This document shows, piece by piece, positions 9,495-18,522 of a stretch of DNA of 64,000 nucleotides. A model generated the notes under the pieces. The model saw only the letters and a list, made by a program, of their open reading frames with translations. It was not told where the DNA came from and searched no databases. Position numbers and translations under genes: made by a program. This stretch comes from Cellulomonas edaphi (GTDB lineage: Bacteria; Actinomycetota; Actinomycetes; Actinomycetales; Cellulomonadaceae): positions 798,024-862,023 of the forward strand of contig NZ_JAUCGR010000001.1 in assembly GCF_030362815.1 (NCBI RefSeq). The letters run 5' to 3'. Every line of letters starts with the position of its first letter. The stretch's first letter is position 1.

Positions 9495-11206
9495 GCCGCC
9501 CGCCCGTCGAACCACCCCGGCTGGCGGCTCGTCTCGCCGCGCCCGGGCCCGGCTGGACCGTGCAGGCGGACGCGGTCGTCGTCGGCTCCGGCATCGCGGG
9601 CCTGACCGCGGCGCTCGAGCTGCGCACGCGCGTGCCCCGCGTCCTGCTGGTCACCAAGGACACGCTCGCCTCCGGTTCGACCGTGTGGGCGCAGGGCGGC
9701 ATCGCCGCGGCGCTCGACCCGTCGGACTCGGCCGAGGCGCACCTGCAGGACACGCTCGACGCCGGTGCCGGCCTGTGCGACCCGCGCGCCGTCGAGGTGC
9801 TGGTGACCGAGGGCCCGGCGCGGGTGCGCGAGCTCGTGGCCCGCGGCGCGGTGTTCGACACGGCGCCCGACGGCCGGATCTCGCTGACCCGCGAGGGCGG
9901 CCACCACGCCGACCGCATCGCGCACGCGGGCGGGGACGCGACCGGCGCCGAGATCTCGCGCGCGCTCGTCGCCCAGATCGAGGCCGTGCGCGACGACCCG
10001 GGCATCGAGGTCATCGAGCACGCCCTGGTGCTCGACGTGCTCACGGGCCCTCCGGGGCCGGACGGGCGACCCGGCGCGGCGTGCGGCGTCACGCTGCACG
10101 TGATCGGCGAGGGGCAGCGCGACGGGGTCGGAGCCGCGCTCGGGCGCGCGGTGGTGCTCGCCACGGGCGGCATCGGGCAGGTGTTCCGCTCATCCACCAA
10201 CCCCGCGCAGGCCACGGGCGACGGCATCGCCGCGGCGCTGCGCGCGGGCGCCGTGCTCGGCGACGTGGAGTTCGTCCAGTTCCACCCCACCGTGCTGTGG
10301 CTGGGCTCGGGCATGAAGGGGCAGCTGACCCTCGTGTCCGAGGCCGTGCGCGGCGAGGGCGCGCTGCTGCTCGACACGGACGGCGTCCGGTTCATGCCCG
10401 ACGTGCACCCCATGGCCGAGCTCGCGCCGCGCGACGTGGTAGCGCACGCCATCGTCCGCCGCCTCGCGGAGACCGGGTCGGACCACGTGTGGCTCGACAC
10501 GCGGCACCTCGGCGCGGAGTTCCTGCGCAAGCGGTTCCCCACCATCCACGAGCGGCTGGCCGCGAGCGGCATCGACATGGCGACCGAGCTCATCCCCGTC
10601 GCCCCGGCGCAGCACTACCACTCGGGCGGTGTCGTCGCGGACCTGGTGGGGCGCACGTCCGTGACCGGGCTGTACGCGGTGGGCGAGGTGGCGTGCTCGG
10701 GCGTGCACGGCGCCAACCGCCTCGCGTCCAACTCGCTGCTCGAGGGCCTCGTCTTCGCCACGCGGGCGGCGCGGCACATCGCCGCGCGCGTCGCCGACGG
10801 CTCGCTCCCGCAGGTGGAGCCCGTGCCGCGGCCGGGACCCGAGGCGCTGGTCGCCGCAGCTTCCCGGGCCCGCGTGCAGCGCATCGCCAGCGACGGTCCG
10901 GGCGTGCTGCGCTCCGGGGACGGGCTGCGCGCCGCGCTCGTCCGGCTGGACGCGGTGCCCACGGACGCGCACTCCCGGCACGACGACGGACGCATGCTGG
11001 CGGTGCCGCAGGTGGCCGAGTGGGAGACGACGAACATCCACCAGGTCGCCACCGCCCTGACGTACGCGGCGCTGCTGCGCGAGGAGAGCCGCGGCGGCCA
11101 CGCCCGCACCGACTTCCCGCTCCGGGACGACGCCTGGCGGCTCCGGCTGGACCTCTCGCTCACGCCCGACGGCTGCCTCTCGGCCGACCGGACGCCCCCC
11201 GGCTGA
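9491..11206 (+). CDS. nadB: L-aspartate oxidase
   Basis: FAD enzyme that oxidises L-aspartate to iminoaspartate, the first step of de novo NAD synthesis. The 571-residue chain has the FAD-binding [16 protein letters not shown] near residue 30, the substrate-site region [21 protein letters not shown], and [20 protein letters not shown] with the flavoprotein ending [21 protein letters not shown]. It overlaps panD by 4 nt. A nadA quinolinate synthase gene is not in this window. A long inverted repeat follows, separating it from nadC. Confidence 0.96.
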   Translation: MSRPPVEPPRLAARLAAPGPGWTVQADAVVVGSGIAGLTAALELRTRVPRVLLVTKDTLASGSTVWAQGGIAAALDPSDSAEAHLQDTLDAGAGLCDPRAVEVLVTEGPARVRELVARGAVFDTAPDGRISLTREGGHHADRIAHAGGDATGAEISRALVAQIEAVRDDPGIEVIEHALVLDVLTGPPGPDGRPGAACGVTLHVIGEGQRDGVGAALGRAVVLATGGIGQVFRSSTNPAQATGDGIAAALRAGAVLGDVEFVQFHPTVLWLGSGMKGQLTLVSEAVRGEGALLLDTDGVRFMPDVHPMAELAPRDVVAHAIVRRLAETGSDHVWLDTRHLGAEFLRKRFPTIHERLAASGIDMATELIPVAPAQHYHSGGVVADLVGRTSVTGLYAVGEVACSGVHGANRLASNSLLEGLVFATRAARHIAARVADGSLPQVEPVPRPGPEALVAAASRARVQRIASDGPGVLRSGDGLRAALVRLDAVPTDAHSRHDDGRMLAVPQVAEWETTNIHQVATALTYAALLREESRGGHARTDFPLRDDAWRLRLDLSLTPDGCLSADRTPPG

Positions 11207-11289
11207 ACCGGTGCGGGATGCCGGTCGCTGGCCTCTCGTGCCCCGGGCTACCGAGCCCGCTCTACGCCCTCGTCCGCCGCTAACTCGTC

Positions 11290-11349
11290 GCCGAGCCTCA
11301 AGCTGCGGGCGCTGACGCCCGCCAAACCGCCCACAGGTTGAGGCTCGGC
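11290..11349. repeat. 60-bp imperfect inverted repeat between nadB and nadC
   Basis: Left arm 11290-11311 and right arm 11328-11349 are complementary over 22 nt with two mismatches; the outer 12 bp (GCCGAGCCTCAA / TTGAGGCTCGGC) are perfect. An alternative inner hairpin forms at 11305-11322 (GCGGGCG, CTGA loop, CGCCCGC). There is no T-rich tract. It may terminate nadB transcription, or be a dispersed repetitive palindrome; the sequence alone does not decide. Confidence 0.7.
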
Positions 11350-11419
11350 CACGCAAGACGTCCGGCGGGTGTGCAGGTCCGGCGGCGGGCGCCGGCGCGG
11401 CCCGGGGTGGGCGGGCCGG

Positions 11420-11425
11420 TAGCGT
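11420..11425 (+). promoter_or_regulatory. Leaderless-type -10 box before nadC
   Basis: TAGCGT ends 7 nt before the GTG at 11433. Because it overlaps the alternative GTG at 11424, it supports 11433 as the true start. Confidence 0.55.
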
Positions 11426-11432
11426 GGGCCGG

Positions 11433-12347
11433 GTGAGCGACGTGGTGGGCGGGTTGCCCGGAGATCCGGGGCCCGACCCGGCAGCCATCGACCGCGTGGT
11501 GGCCGCCGCGCTCGACGAGGACCTCGGCCCCGGGGCCGGCAGGGACGTCACGACGCAGGCGACGATCGTGCCCGACGAGCGAGGTGCCGCGGACCTCGTG
11601 GCCCGTGCGGACGGTGTCGTCGCGGGGCTCGTCGTGGTCCCCGTCGTGCTCGACGCGGTGGCGCGGCGTCTCGCGCTGCCGCGTGCCACCGTGGAGGTGG
11701 TCGTCCCGGACGGCACGCGCGTGCGCCGCGGGGACGTGCTGGCGCGGCTGACCGGTCCCGTCCAGGTGCTGCTCGTGGCCGAGCGCACGCTGCTCAACCT
11801 CGCCTCGCGCGCGTCCGGGGTCGCCACGCACACGCGCCGCTGGGCCGACGCGCTCGCCGGGACCGGCGCGCTGGTGCTGGACACCCGCAAGACCACCCCC
11901 GGCCTGCGCGCGCTCGAGAAGTACGCCGTGCGCTGCGGCGGCGGCACCAACAAGCGGATGGGCCTGTACGACGTCGCGATGGTCAAGGACAACCACGTGG
12001 CGGCCGCCGGTTCCGTGACCGCCGCGGTCGAGGCGGTGCGCGCACGGTTCCCCGGGGTGGCCATCCAGGTGGAGGCCGACACGGAGGACCAGGCCCGTGA
12101 GGCGATCGCCGCGGGCGCCCGGTTCCTGCTGCTCGACAACATGGCCACGCCGCTGCTGGCTCGGGTCGTGGCCGCGGTCCGGGAGGGCGAGGCCGCCAGC
12201 GGTCGCGTCGAGCTCGAGGCGACGGGCAACCTGACGCTCGACCGCGCGCGCGACGTCGCCCTCACGGGCGTCGACTACCTGTCGGTCGGCGGCCTGACGC
12301 ACTCGTCGCCCATCCTCGACCTCGCCCTGGACCTCACCACCGCGTGA
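11433..12347 (+). CDS. nadC: Nicotinate-nucleotide diphosphorylase (carboxylating)
   Basis: Quinolinate phosphoribosyltransferase; turns quinolinate and PRPP into nicotinate mononucleotide with loss of CO2. Diagnostic segments are DLGPGAGRDVTTQA, LLNLASRASGVATHTRR, DTRKTTPGLRALEKYAV, GGGTNKRMGLYD, KDNHV, EVEADTEDQ-like VEADTEDQAREA and ELEATGNL. About 304 residues from the GTG at 11433, which I prefer over the GTG at 11424 because a TAGCGT box overlaps the latter. It is separated from nadB by 226 nt with a large inverted repeat, so it probably has its own transcript. Confidence 0.95.
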   Translation: MSDVVGGLPGDPGPDPAAIDRVVAAALDEDLGPGAGRDVTTQATIVPDERGAADLVARADGVVAGLVVVPVVLDAVARRLALPRATVEVVVPDGTRVRRGDVLARLTGPVQVLLVAERTLLNLASRASGVATHTRRWADALAGTGALVLDTRKTTPGLRALEKYAVRCGGGTNKRMGLYDVAMVKDNHVAAAGSVTAAVEAVRARFPGVAIQVEADTEDQAREAIAAGARFLLLDNMATPLLARVVAAVREGEAASGRVELEATGNLTLDRARDVALTGVDYLSVGGLTHSSPILDLALDLTTA

Positions 12348-12391
12348 TGCGAGAGACATCCCCCGGGGACGGGAGCCTCGGGCGGCGTCGG

Positions 12392-12397
12392 TAGGAT
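12392..12397 (+). promoter_or_regulatory. Leaderless-type -10 box before lysS
   Basis: TAGGAT lies 6 nt before the lysS GTG at 12404, giving a transcript that would begin at the start codon. Confidence 0.55.
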
Positions 12398-12403
12398 CAC
12401 CGG

Positions 12404-13915
12404 GTGAGCGACGCACCCCAGGATCTTGCCGACGACACCCCGGAGCAGATCCGCATCCGCCGCGACAAGCGCGCGCGACTCCTCGCCGAGGGCACCGAGG
12501 CGTACCCGGTCTCCGTGCCGCGCACGCACACCATCGCGCAGGTCCGTGCGACCTATCCCGACCTCGAGGCCGGGACGGAGACCGACGACGAGGTGGGCGT
12601 CGCCGGTCGCGTCGTGTTCCTGCGCAACACCGGCAAGCTCTGCTTCGCCACGCTGCAGGACGGCGAGGGCAACCGGCTCCAAGCGATGCTGAGCCTCGCC
12701 GCGGTGGGCGAGGAGCGGCTCGCGGCGTTCAAGACCGACGTCGACCTCGGCGACCACCTCTTCGTGCACGGCAAGGTCATCGCCTCGCGGCGCGGCGAGC
12801 TGTCCGTGTTCGCCGACGCCTGGCAGCTCGCGGCCAAGGCGATCCGGCCGCTGCCCAACCTCTACGAGGGTACGGAGCTCTCCGAGGAGGCGCGGGTGCG
12901 CCAGCGCTACGTGGACCTGGTGGTCAGCCAGCGCTCGCGGGACATGGTGCGTCAGCGCGCCGCGGTGCTGCGCTCCGTGCGGGAGAACCTGCACCGCCGC
13001 TCGTTCATCGAGGTCGAGACCCCGATGCTGCAGGTGCGGCCGGAGGGTGCGGCGGCACGTCAGTTCGAGACGCACATGAATGCGTTCGACATCCCGCTCT
13101 TCCTGAGAATTGCGCCCGAGCTTTTCTTGAAGCGTGCCGCGGTGGGTGGCGTGGAGCGCGTGTTCGAGATCAACCGCAACTTCCGCAACGAGGGCGTCGA
13201 CGCGACGCACTCCCCGGAGTTCGCGATGCTCGAGGCATACGAGGCGTACGGCGATTACCACACCATGGCCGAGCTCACGCAAGACCTGGTGCAGACCGCC
13301 GCGAACGACGCGTTCGGCTCCACGGTCGTCACGTTGGCCGACGGCTCGGAATACGACCTCGGTGGCGAGTGGGCGCGTCTGCCGATGTATGACTCGTTGA
13401 GCGCCGCAATCGGCGACGAGATCACGCACGACAGCCCCGACGACGTATTGCTGCGACTTCTCGACAAGGCCGAGATCGAGCTCGCGCCGGCCCAGCGCAA
13501 CCACGGCAAGATGGTGGAGGAGCTCTGGGAGCACCACGTGGGCAGCGGACTGGTCGCTCCCACGTTCGTCGTCGACTTCCCCGTCGAGACGTCTCCGCTC
13601 ACGCGCGACCACCGCACCAAGCGCGGGCTCGTGGAGAAGTGGGACCTGTACGTGCGCGGCATGGAGCTCGCGACGGCGTACTCCGAGCTCGTCGACCCGG
13701 TGATCCAGCGTGAGCGCTTCGAGGCGCAGGCCGCGCTCGCGGCGCGCGGCGACGACGAGGCGATGCGGATCGACGAGGACTTCCTCACCGCCATGGAGTT
13801 CGCCATGCCCCCGTCGGGCGGAATGGGAATGGGCATCGACCGGCTGCTCATTGCGCTCACGGGCCGCGGAATTCGCGACACGATCCTTTTCCCGCTCGTG
13901 AAGCCGCAGGCCTGA
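12404..13915 (+). CDS. lysS: Lysyl-tRNA synthetase, class II
   Basis: Charges tRNA-Lys. The 503-residue chain has an N-terminal OB-fold anticodon-binding domain (about 60-150) and the class II catalytic core: motif 1 around [10 protein letters not shown], motif 2 [20 protein letters not shown], and motif 3 [15 protein letters not shown] near the C-terminus. The gene lies in the conserved pan-lysS-lsr2 order of actinobacteria. From about 13080 onward, codon use is noticeably less GC-rich than in neighbouring genes (ATT, CTT, TTG, TTT and TAT codons appear), without any sign of a broken frame. Confidence 0.97.
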   Translation: MSDAPQDLADDTPEQIRIRRDKRARLLAEGTEAYPVSVPRTHTIAQVRATYPDLEAGTETDDEVGVAGRVVFLRNTGKLCFATLQDGEGNRLQAMLSLAAVGEERLAAFKTDVDLGDHLFVHGKVIASRRGELSVFADAWQLAAKAIRPLPNLYEGTELSEEARVRQRYVDLVVSQRSRDMVRQRAAVLRSVRENLHRRSFIEVETPMLQVRPEGAAARQFETHMNAFDIPLFLRIAPELFLKRAAVGGVERVFEINRNFRNEGVDATHSPEFAMLEAYEAYGDYHTMAELTQDLVQTAANDAFGSTVVTLADGSEYDLGGEWARLPMYDSLSAAIGDEITHDSPDDVLLRLLDKAEIELAPAQRNHGKMVEELWEHHVGSGLVAPTFVVDFPVETSPLTRDHRTKRGLVEKWDLYVRGMELATAYSELVDPVIQRERFEAQAALAARGDDEAMRIDEDFLTAMEFAMPPSGGMGMGIDRLLIALTGRGIRDTILFPLVKPQA

Positions 13916-13920
13916 TCGCC

Positions 13921-14100
13921 ATGGACGGATGGGGACCGGCACTTGCCGCATTGATCCCGTCGATCGGCGTGGGTCTGCTGTTCTGGTTCGGCATGCGTGC
14001 GGTCATCAATGCCGACCGCACGGAGCGGCAGGCGCTGGCGCGAATGGATCTCGCCGAACAGCAGGCCGCGGCGGACGAGCGGGAAAAGAATCACGACTAG
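13921..14100 (+). CDS. Small single-pass membrane protein (59 aa)
   Basis: ORF beginning ATGGACGGATGG five bases after the lysS stop. It encodes a short N-terminal hydrophobic helix (about residues 6-26, with GVGLLFWFGMRAVI) followed by a charged, probably helical tail ending in REKNHD. The position between lysS and lsr2, the single TM and the clean charged tail suggest a real gene. Function is unknown. It shares the lower-GC codon use of the end of lysS. Confidence 0.65.
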   Translation: MDGWGPALAALIPSIGVGLLFWFGMRAVINADRTERQALARMDLAEQQAAADEREKNHD

Positions 14101-14103
14101 CGT

Positions 14104-14133
14104 TTGACCGCCGTTTGTGCGCGATGCGATGCT
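14104..14133 (+). promoter_or_regulatory. Candidate vegetative promoter of lsr2
   Basis: TTGACC (14104-14109) and GATGCT (14128-14133) are 18 nt apart, with TG one base upstream of the -10. This predicts an untranslated leader of about 58 nt for lsr2, including a small GGGCA/TGCCC hairpin at 14143-14155. Confidence 0.45.
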
Positions 14134-14198
14134 GTTCAGGTCGGGCAATTTGCCCACTGGGGGCACACCTCGGTCCGCACGCATAAACGGAGCCCACG

Positions 14199-14534
14199 AT
14201 GGCACAGAAGGTTCAGGTCCTGCTCGTCGACGACATCGACGGCGGCACGGCCGACGAGACCGTGACTTTCGGTCTCGACGGCGTCACCTACGAGATCGAC
14301 CTCACCACGGCGCACGCCGCCGAGCTGCGCGACGCGCTCGCCCAGTGGGTGGGCCACGCACGCAAGGTCGGCGCACGCAGCTCGCGTCCCAGCAGCTCCC
14401 GGCCGGCGGCACGTCGTTCGTCCGCCTCCGACGCCCACGCGATCCGCGAGTGGGCCAAGTCCCGCGGCCTCGCGGTCTCCGAGCGCGGTCGCATCTCGGC
14501 CGAGGTGCGCGCGGCGTTCGAGGCCGACAGCTGA
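14199..14534 (+). CDS. lsr2: Lsr2 nucleoid-associated protein
   Basis: Small H-NS-like protein that bridges AT-rich DNA and silences acquired genes. The 111 residues have the N-terminal dimerisation region (KVQVLLVDDIDGG, TYEIDLTTAHAAELRDAL) and a C-terminal DNA-binding domain (about 76-111) with the minor-groove RGR loop in SERGRISAEV. The linker is Ser/Arg/Pro-rich. It follows lysS as in mycobacteria. A strong hairpin terminator lies just downstream. Confidence 0.96.
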   Translation: MAQKVQVLLVDDIDGGTADETVTFGLDGVTYEIDLTTAHAAELRDALAQWVGHARKVGARSSRPSSSRPAARRSSASDAHAIREWAKSRGLAVSERGRISAEVRAAFEADS

Positions 14535-14559
14535 CACCCCGCTCACACCCCGCAGTGAC

Positions 14560-14592
14560 GAGCCCGGCCCCCGCCTGACGGGGGCCGGGCTC
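14560..14592. terminator. Hairpin terminator between lsr2 and xylB
   Basis: Perfect 14-bp stem (GAGCCCGGCCCCCG / CGGGGGCCGGGCTC) with a 5-nt CCTGA loop. It lies between the convergent lsr2 and xylB stops and could serve both strands. No strong T tract, as is common in high-GC actinobacteria. Confidence 0.85.
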
Positions 14593-14598
14593 GTGCCG

Positions 14599-16002
14599 TC
14601 ACGCGGGTCGCACGCCCGTGAGCTCGCGCACCGCGGCGTACTGCTCGCGCACCTCCGGCGTGGCCGGAGCCTCGTGCACCTCGGCGGCCGCCGCGGCGGA
14701 CCAGGCCGGCGGCTCCGCGGCGCCGGACAGCAACCACGCGGCCTGGCGGGCCGCGCCGTCCGCCACGTACTCGCCGGGCGTCGGGACGTGCACCGGCAGC
14801 CCGAAGACGGAAGGCGCGATCTCCCGCACCGCCTGGGACTGCGCGCCGCCGCCCACGAGGAAGAGCCGGCGCACGTCGACGCCCTGCGCCTTCAGCGCGT
14901 CGAGGCCGTCGGCCAGCGCGCACAGCATGCCCTCCACCGCGGCGCGGGCCAGGTGTGCGGGCGTGGTGTTGGCCAGGCGGATGCCGTGCAGCGCGCCGGT
15001 GGCATCGGGCTTGTTGGGCGTGCGCTCGCCCTCCAGGTAGGGCACCAGCACCAGGCCCTCGGCGCCGGCAGGGGCGGACAGCGCGAGCGAGGAGAGGCCG
15101 GCGTGGTCGACCCCGAGCATGCGGGCCGCGGCGTCCAGCACGCGCGACGCGTTGAGCGTGCACGCGAGGGGGAGGAAGGCCCCGGTCGCGTCCGCGAAGC
15201 CGGTGACGAGCCCGGAGCCGTCGGCCGTCGGGGCCGAGCTGATGGCGCTCACGACGCCCGAGGTGCCGATCGAGACCGCGACGTCCCCGGGCCCCAGGCC
15301 CAGGGCGAGGGCGGCCGCGGCGTTGTCGCCCGCGCCGGGGCCCAGGAGTGCCCCGGCCGAGGACCGCAGCCCCGACTCGGACGGGCCGAGCACCCGGGGC
15401 AGCTGGGCGTCATGACCCAGGGCCAGCTCGAGCAGGTCCCGCCGGTAGCCCTCGTCCACGGGCGACCAGTAGCCCGTGCCCGACGCGTCGGACCGGTCCG
15501 TCACGAGCGTGTCGAGACCGGCGGCTCCGGACAACCGCCAGGTCAGCCAGTCATGGGGGAGCGCGACCGCGGCGACCCGCGCGGCGTTGTCCGGCTCGGC
15601 GTCCCGCAGCCAGCGCAGCTTGGTGACCGTGAGCGAGGCGACCGGGACGGAGCCGACGGCGTCGGCCCACGCCTGCGGGCCGCCGAGCTCGTCGATCAGG
15701 TCGAGCGCAGCGCCGGCCGAGCGGGTGTCGTTCCAGAGCAGCGCGTCGCGCACCACCTCGCCCGACGCGTCGAGGGCGACCATGCCGTGCTGCTGCCCGC
15801 CCACCGAGACCGCCTCGACGTCGTCGAGCCCGCCGGCCTCCTGGATCGCGGACTGCAGCGCGTCCCACCAGTGCCGGGGGTCGACGGACGTGCCGTCGGG
15901 GTGCGCGGCGCGTCCCGAGCGCACCAGGGCGCCGGTCTCCGCGTCGCGCACGACGACCTTGCTGGACTGCGTCGACGAGTCGACGCCGGCGACGAGCGGC
16001 AC
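14599..16002 (-). CDS. xylB: Xylulokinase
   Basis: Phosphorylates D-xylulose to xylulose 5-phosphate. FGGY-family kinase of 467 residues: N-terminal [13 protein letters not shown], the [12 protein letters not shown] substrate region, [18 protein letters not shown] phosphate loop, and the C-terminal [16 protein letters not shown] and [13 protein letters not shown]. The start is GTG at 16002, with a CGGAGG ribosome site 6 nt upstream. It follows xylA with a 65-nt gap that holds a strong hairpin. Confidence 0.95.
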   Translation of the reverse strand: MPLVAGVDSSTQSSKVVVRDAETGALVRSGRAAHPDGTSVDPRHWWDALQSAIQEAGGLDDVEAVSVGGQQHGMVALDASGEVVRDALLWNDTRSAGAALDLIDELGGPQAWADAVGSVPVASLTVTKLRWLRDAEPDNAARVAAVALPHDWLTWRLSGAAGLDTLVTDRSDASGTGYWSPVDEGYRRDLLELALGHDAQLPRVLGPSESGLRSSAGALLGPGAGDNAAAALALGLGPGDVAVSIGTSGVVSAISSAPTADGSGLVTGFADATGAFLPLACTLNASRVLDAAARMLGVDHAGLSSLALSAPAGAEGLVLVPYLEGERTPNKPDATGALHGIRLANTTPAHLARAAVEGMLCALADGLDALKAQGVDVRRLFLVGGGAQSQAVREIAPSVFGLPVHVPTPGEYVADGAARQAAWLLSGAAEPPAWSAAAAAEVHEAPATPEVREQYAAVRELTGVRPA

Positions 16003-16023
16003 GACGAACCTCCGAGGTGACAG

Positions 16024-16055
16024 GGCGTCCGGGCGGTGAGCACCGCCCGGACGCC
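16024..16055. terminator. Intercistronic hairpin between xylA and xylB
   Basis: GGCGTCCGGGCGGTG pairs perfectly with CACCGCCCGGACGCC around a tight AG centre (in practice a 4-nt loop). Lying between xylA and xylB on the minus strand, it could be a partial terminator or an mRNA-stabilising structure that sets the xylA:xylB ratio. Confidence 0.6.
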
Positions 16056-16067
16056 GAGGGGTGTGGG

Positions 16068-17255
16068 TCAGCGAGCGCCGATCGCGTGCTCGAGCGCCAG
16101 CTGGTTGAGGCGCACGAAGCCGAAGCCGCGTGCGGCGACGGCGTCGACGTCGAGCTCCTCGTACGCGCTGGTGTCGGCCAGCAGGTCCGCCAGCGTCTCG
16201 CCCGGCGCCAGCGTCGGCTGCGACAGCTCCAGCACGCCCGACTCCTCGAGGGCCGCCTGGACCTCGGGGTCGGCCCGGAACGCCTGCGCACGCTCCTTGA
16301 GCAGCAGGTAGGTCGACATGTTGGCGGCAGCCGAGTCCCACACGCCCGTGAAGTCCTCGGTGCGCGAGGGCTTGTAGTCGAAGTGGCGGGGGCCGTCGTA
16401 GCGGGGTCCGCCCGACGGGAAGCCGTTCTCGATGAGGTCCACGGTGGCGAACGCCGAGAACAGGTCGCCGTGGCCGAACACGAGGTCCTGGTCGTACTTG
16501 ATGGAGCGCTGGCCGTTGAGGTCGATGTGGAAGAGCTTGTCCGCCCACAGCGCCTGCGCGATGCCCGAGGTGTAGTTCAGGCCGGCCATCTGCTCGTGAC
16601 CCGTCTCGGGGTTGAGGCCGACGATGTCGCCGTGCTCCAGCTTGGCGATGAGCGCGAGCGCGTGCCCGACCGTCGGCAGCAGGATGTCGCCGCGGGGCTC
16701 GTTGGGCTTGGGCTCGATCGCGATGCGCAGGCCGTAGCCCTTCTCCTTGATGTACGCGGCGACGGTGTCGATGCCCTCGGCGTACCGGTCGTGCGCGGCG
16801 TTGAGGTCCTTGGCCGAGTCGTACTCGGCGCCCTCGCGGCCGCCCCACATGACGAAGGTGTCCGCACCGAGCGACGCGGCGAGGTCGACGTTGCGCACCA
16901 CCTTGCGCAGGCCGTAGCGGCGCACGCGGCGGTCGTTCGACGTGAACGCGCCGTCCTTGAAGATCGGGTGGCTGAACGTGTTGGTGGTGACCATCTCGAC
17001 CGTGATGCCGGTCTCGGCGAGCGCGCCGCGGAACCGGTCGAGGATCCGCTCGCGGTCGGCCTCGGAGGAGCCGAACGGCACCACGTCGTCGTCGTGGAAC
17101 GTGACGTGCGACGCGCCCAGCTCGGCCAGGCGGTGCACGGACTCGACCGGGTCGAGCCACGGCCGCGAGGCCGACCCGAACTGGTCCTGGGCGTTCCAGC
17201 CGACGGTCCACAGGCCGAAGGAGAACTTGTCAGCGGGGGTGGGCTTGCGCACCAT
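16068..17255 (-). CDS. xylA: Xylose isomerase
   Basis: Interconverts D-xylose and D-xylulose. The 395-residue chain has the actinobacterial class I signatures: [18 protein letters not shown] at the N-terminus, [12 protein letters not shown] with the catalytic His, [21 protein letters not shown] with metal ligands, [10 protein letters not shown] and [17 protein letters not shown] start at ATG 17255 ([11 protein letters not shown]), where a GAGAGG site lies upstream and where homologues begin; an upstream in-frame codon would add an unlikely 24 residues lying inside the divergent promoter. It is divergent from the ROK gene. Confidence 0.97.
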   Translation of the reverse strand: MVRKPTPADKFSFGLWTVGWNAQDQFGSASRPWLDPVESVHRLAELGASHVTFHDDDVVPFGSSEADRERILDRFRGALAETGITVEMVTTNTFSHPIFKDGAFTSNDRRVRRYGLRKVVRNVDLAASLGADTFVMWGGREGAEYDSAKDLNAAHDRYAEGIDTVAAYIKEKGYGLRIAIEPKPNEPRGDILLPTVGHALALIAKLEHGDIVGLNPETGHEQMAGLNYTSGIAQALWADKLFHIDLNGQRSIKYDQDLVFGHGDLFSAFATVDLIENGFPSGGPRYDGPRHFDYKPSRTEDFTGVWDSAAANMSTYLLLKERAQAFRADPEVQAALEESGVLELSQPTLAPGETLADLLADTSAYEELDVDAVAARGFGFVRLNQLALEHAIGAR

Positions 17256-17264
17256 CAGGCGACC

Positions 17265-17278
17265 TCTCAACGTTGAGA
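17265..17278. promoter_or_regulatory. 14-bp perfect palindrome in the xylA leader
   Basis: TCTCAACGTTGAGA is perfectly self-complementary and overlaps the xylA ribosome-binding region (GAGAGG). It could be a repressor site or could mask the ribosome site in the mRNA. Confidence 0.5.
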
Positions 17279-17283
17279 CGGGA

Positions 17284-17304
17284 TTAGTTGTATGAATGAA
17301 CTTA
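17284..17304. promoter_or_regulatory. Candidate XylR (ROK) operator
   Basis: TTAGTT and AACTTA flank a 9-nt spacer; XylR operators in other bacteria have TTAGTTT-type half-sites. The right half (17299-17304) is also the xylA -10 box on the minus strand (TAAGTT), so binding would block xylA transcription. Confidence 0.55.
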
Positions 17305-17327
17305 TGCGCGAAAGCCGCTAGGGTCAA
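17299..17327 (-). promoter_or_regulatory. xylA promoter
   Basis: On the minus strand, TTGACC (17327-17322) and TAAGTT (17304-17299) are separated by exactly 17 nt. The -35 overlaps the TAGGGT box of the divergent ROK gene (17319-17324), so the two promoters compete for the same bases. Confidence 0.65.
17319..17324 (+). promoter_or_regulatory. Leaderless-type -10 box before the ROK gene
   Basis: TAGGGT ends 8 nt before the ATG at 17333. It overlaps the divergent xylA -35 element. Confidence 0.5.
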
Positions 17328-17332
17328 GCCCC

Positions 17333-18511
17333 ATGAGAGCCACGGCGGCGCGGCAGGGCAGCCTGCGCGAGCACAACCTGGGCCTGGTGCTGCGCACGGT
17401 CCTCGATGCCGAGGTGGCCCCCTCGCGCGCCGACGTCGCCGGCACCACCGGTCTGGCCAAGGCGACCGTCTCGGCGCTCGTCGACCGGCTCGTCGCCGGC
17501 GGGCTGCTCGCCGAGCTCGCCCCCGCTGCCCCGCTGCGCGCCGGCCGGCCGGCCGTGCCGCTGGTCGCTCCCGCCGGCACGCTCGCCGCCGTGGGGGCCG
17601 AGGTCAACGTCGACTACCTCGGCGTGCGCGTGCTGGACCTCTCGGGCCGCGTGCTCCACGAGCGGGTCCGGCACCTCGACCTGCGCGAGAGCGAGCCGGG
17701 CGCCGTGCTGAGCATGCTCGGCACGCTGCTCGACGAGGCCGCCGCGGCCATCGGCCCCGCGCCCCGCCTGGTCGGCACCACCCTGGCCCTGCCCGGGCTG
17801 GTGGACCGCGACGCCGGCATCCTGCGCCTCGCGCCCAACCTCGGCTGGCGGGAGGCGGACGTCGTCCGGCTGCTCGCCGCCGCCTCGTCGACGGCCGCCA
17901 CGTCCCCGCCCGCCCTCGCCAACGAGGCCGACCTGGCCGCCCGCGCGGAGGCTGCGGCGCGTCGTGGGCCCGCCGGTGAGCGGCCCAGCTTCGTGTACGT
18001 CTCGGGCGAGATCGGCATCGGTGCGGCGCTCGTGCTGGACGGTGAGCTGTTCGGCGGACGCCACGGCTGGGCGGGCGAGATCGGTCACACCGTCGTCCCC
18101 GGCGGCCGCACGCTCGAGCAGGTGGCGGGCCAGGACGCGCTGCTGCGCGCGGCGGGGCTCGACCCCGACGGCGGACTCGACGCGCTCGTCGACGCCGCAG
18201 GCCGGCGGGAGGCGCACGCGACCGAGGCGATCGAGCTCGCCGGCCGCACGCTCGGCCTCGCGCTGGCCAACGTGGTCAACCTCGTCGACGTCTCGGGGAT
18301 CGTGCTCGGCGGCACCTACGCGCGGCTCGCGCCCTGGCTGCGGGAGCCCGTCCTCAGCGCGCTGCGCACCCACGTGCTCGCCTCGCCCTGGGCGGCACCG
18401 CAGGTGGACGTGGCCCGCGCGGGAGAGCTGCCCGCGATGACCGGGGGCGCGCTGGCCCAGCTGGGCCGCGTCCTCGCGGACCCGGCGGACTGGCTGGCCG
18501 AGACGCCGTAG
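17333..18511 (+). CDS. ROK-family transcriptional repressor (XylR-like)
   Basis: A 392-residue protein with an N-terminal winged helix (about 1-75; [23 protein letters not shown] is the recognition region, shown here in part as [14 protein letters not shown]) and a C-terminal ROK sugar-kinase-like domain ([30 protein letters not shown]). The usual zinc cysteine cluster of ROK proteins is not obvious after the GH motif, where the sequence reads [15 protein letters not shown]. Divergence from xylA and the operator-like repeat between them point to xylose-responsive repression of xylAB. Confidence 0.88.
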   Translation: MRATAARQGSLREHNLGLVLRTVLDAEVAPSRADVAGTTGLAKATVSALVDRLVAGGLLAELAPAAPLRAGRPAVPLVAPAGTLAAVGAEVNVDYLGVRVLDLSGRVLHERVRHLDLRESEPGAVLSMLGTLLDEAAAAIGPAPRLVGTTLALPGLVDRDAGILRLAPNLGWREADVVRLLAAASSTAATSPPALANEADLAARAEAAARRGPAGERPSFVYVSGEIGIGAALVLDGELFGGRHGWAGEIGHTVVPGGRTLEQVAGQDALLRAAGLDPDGGLDALVDAAGRREAHATEAIELAGRTLGLALANVVNLVDVSGIVLGGTYARLAPWLREPVLSALRTHVLASPWAAPQVDVARAGELPAMTGGALAQLGRVLADPADWLAETP

Positions 18512-18514
18512 GCT
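18509..18514 (+). promoter_or_regulatory. Leaderless-type -10 box before the lactonase gene
   Basis: TAGGCT overlaps the ROK stop codon and ends 8 nt before the GTG at 18523. Confidence 0.4.
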
Positions 18515-18522
18515 CGTCCGCC

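Noticed and set aside
13921..14200. Other reading frames between lysS and lsr2 on both strands
   Set aside because: They overlap the 59-codon membrane ORF and the lsr2 promoter and code for Arg/Pro-rich sequence. Only the 59-codon frame has plausible membrane topology.
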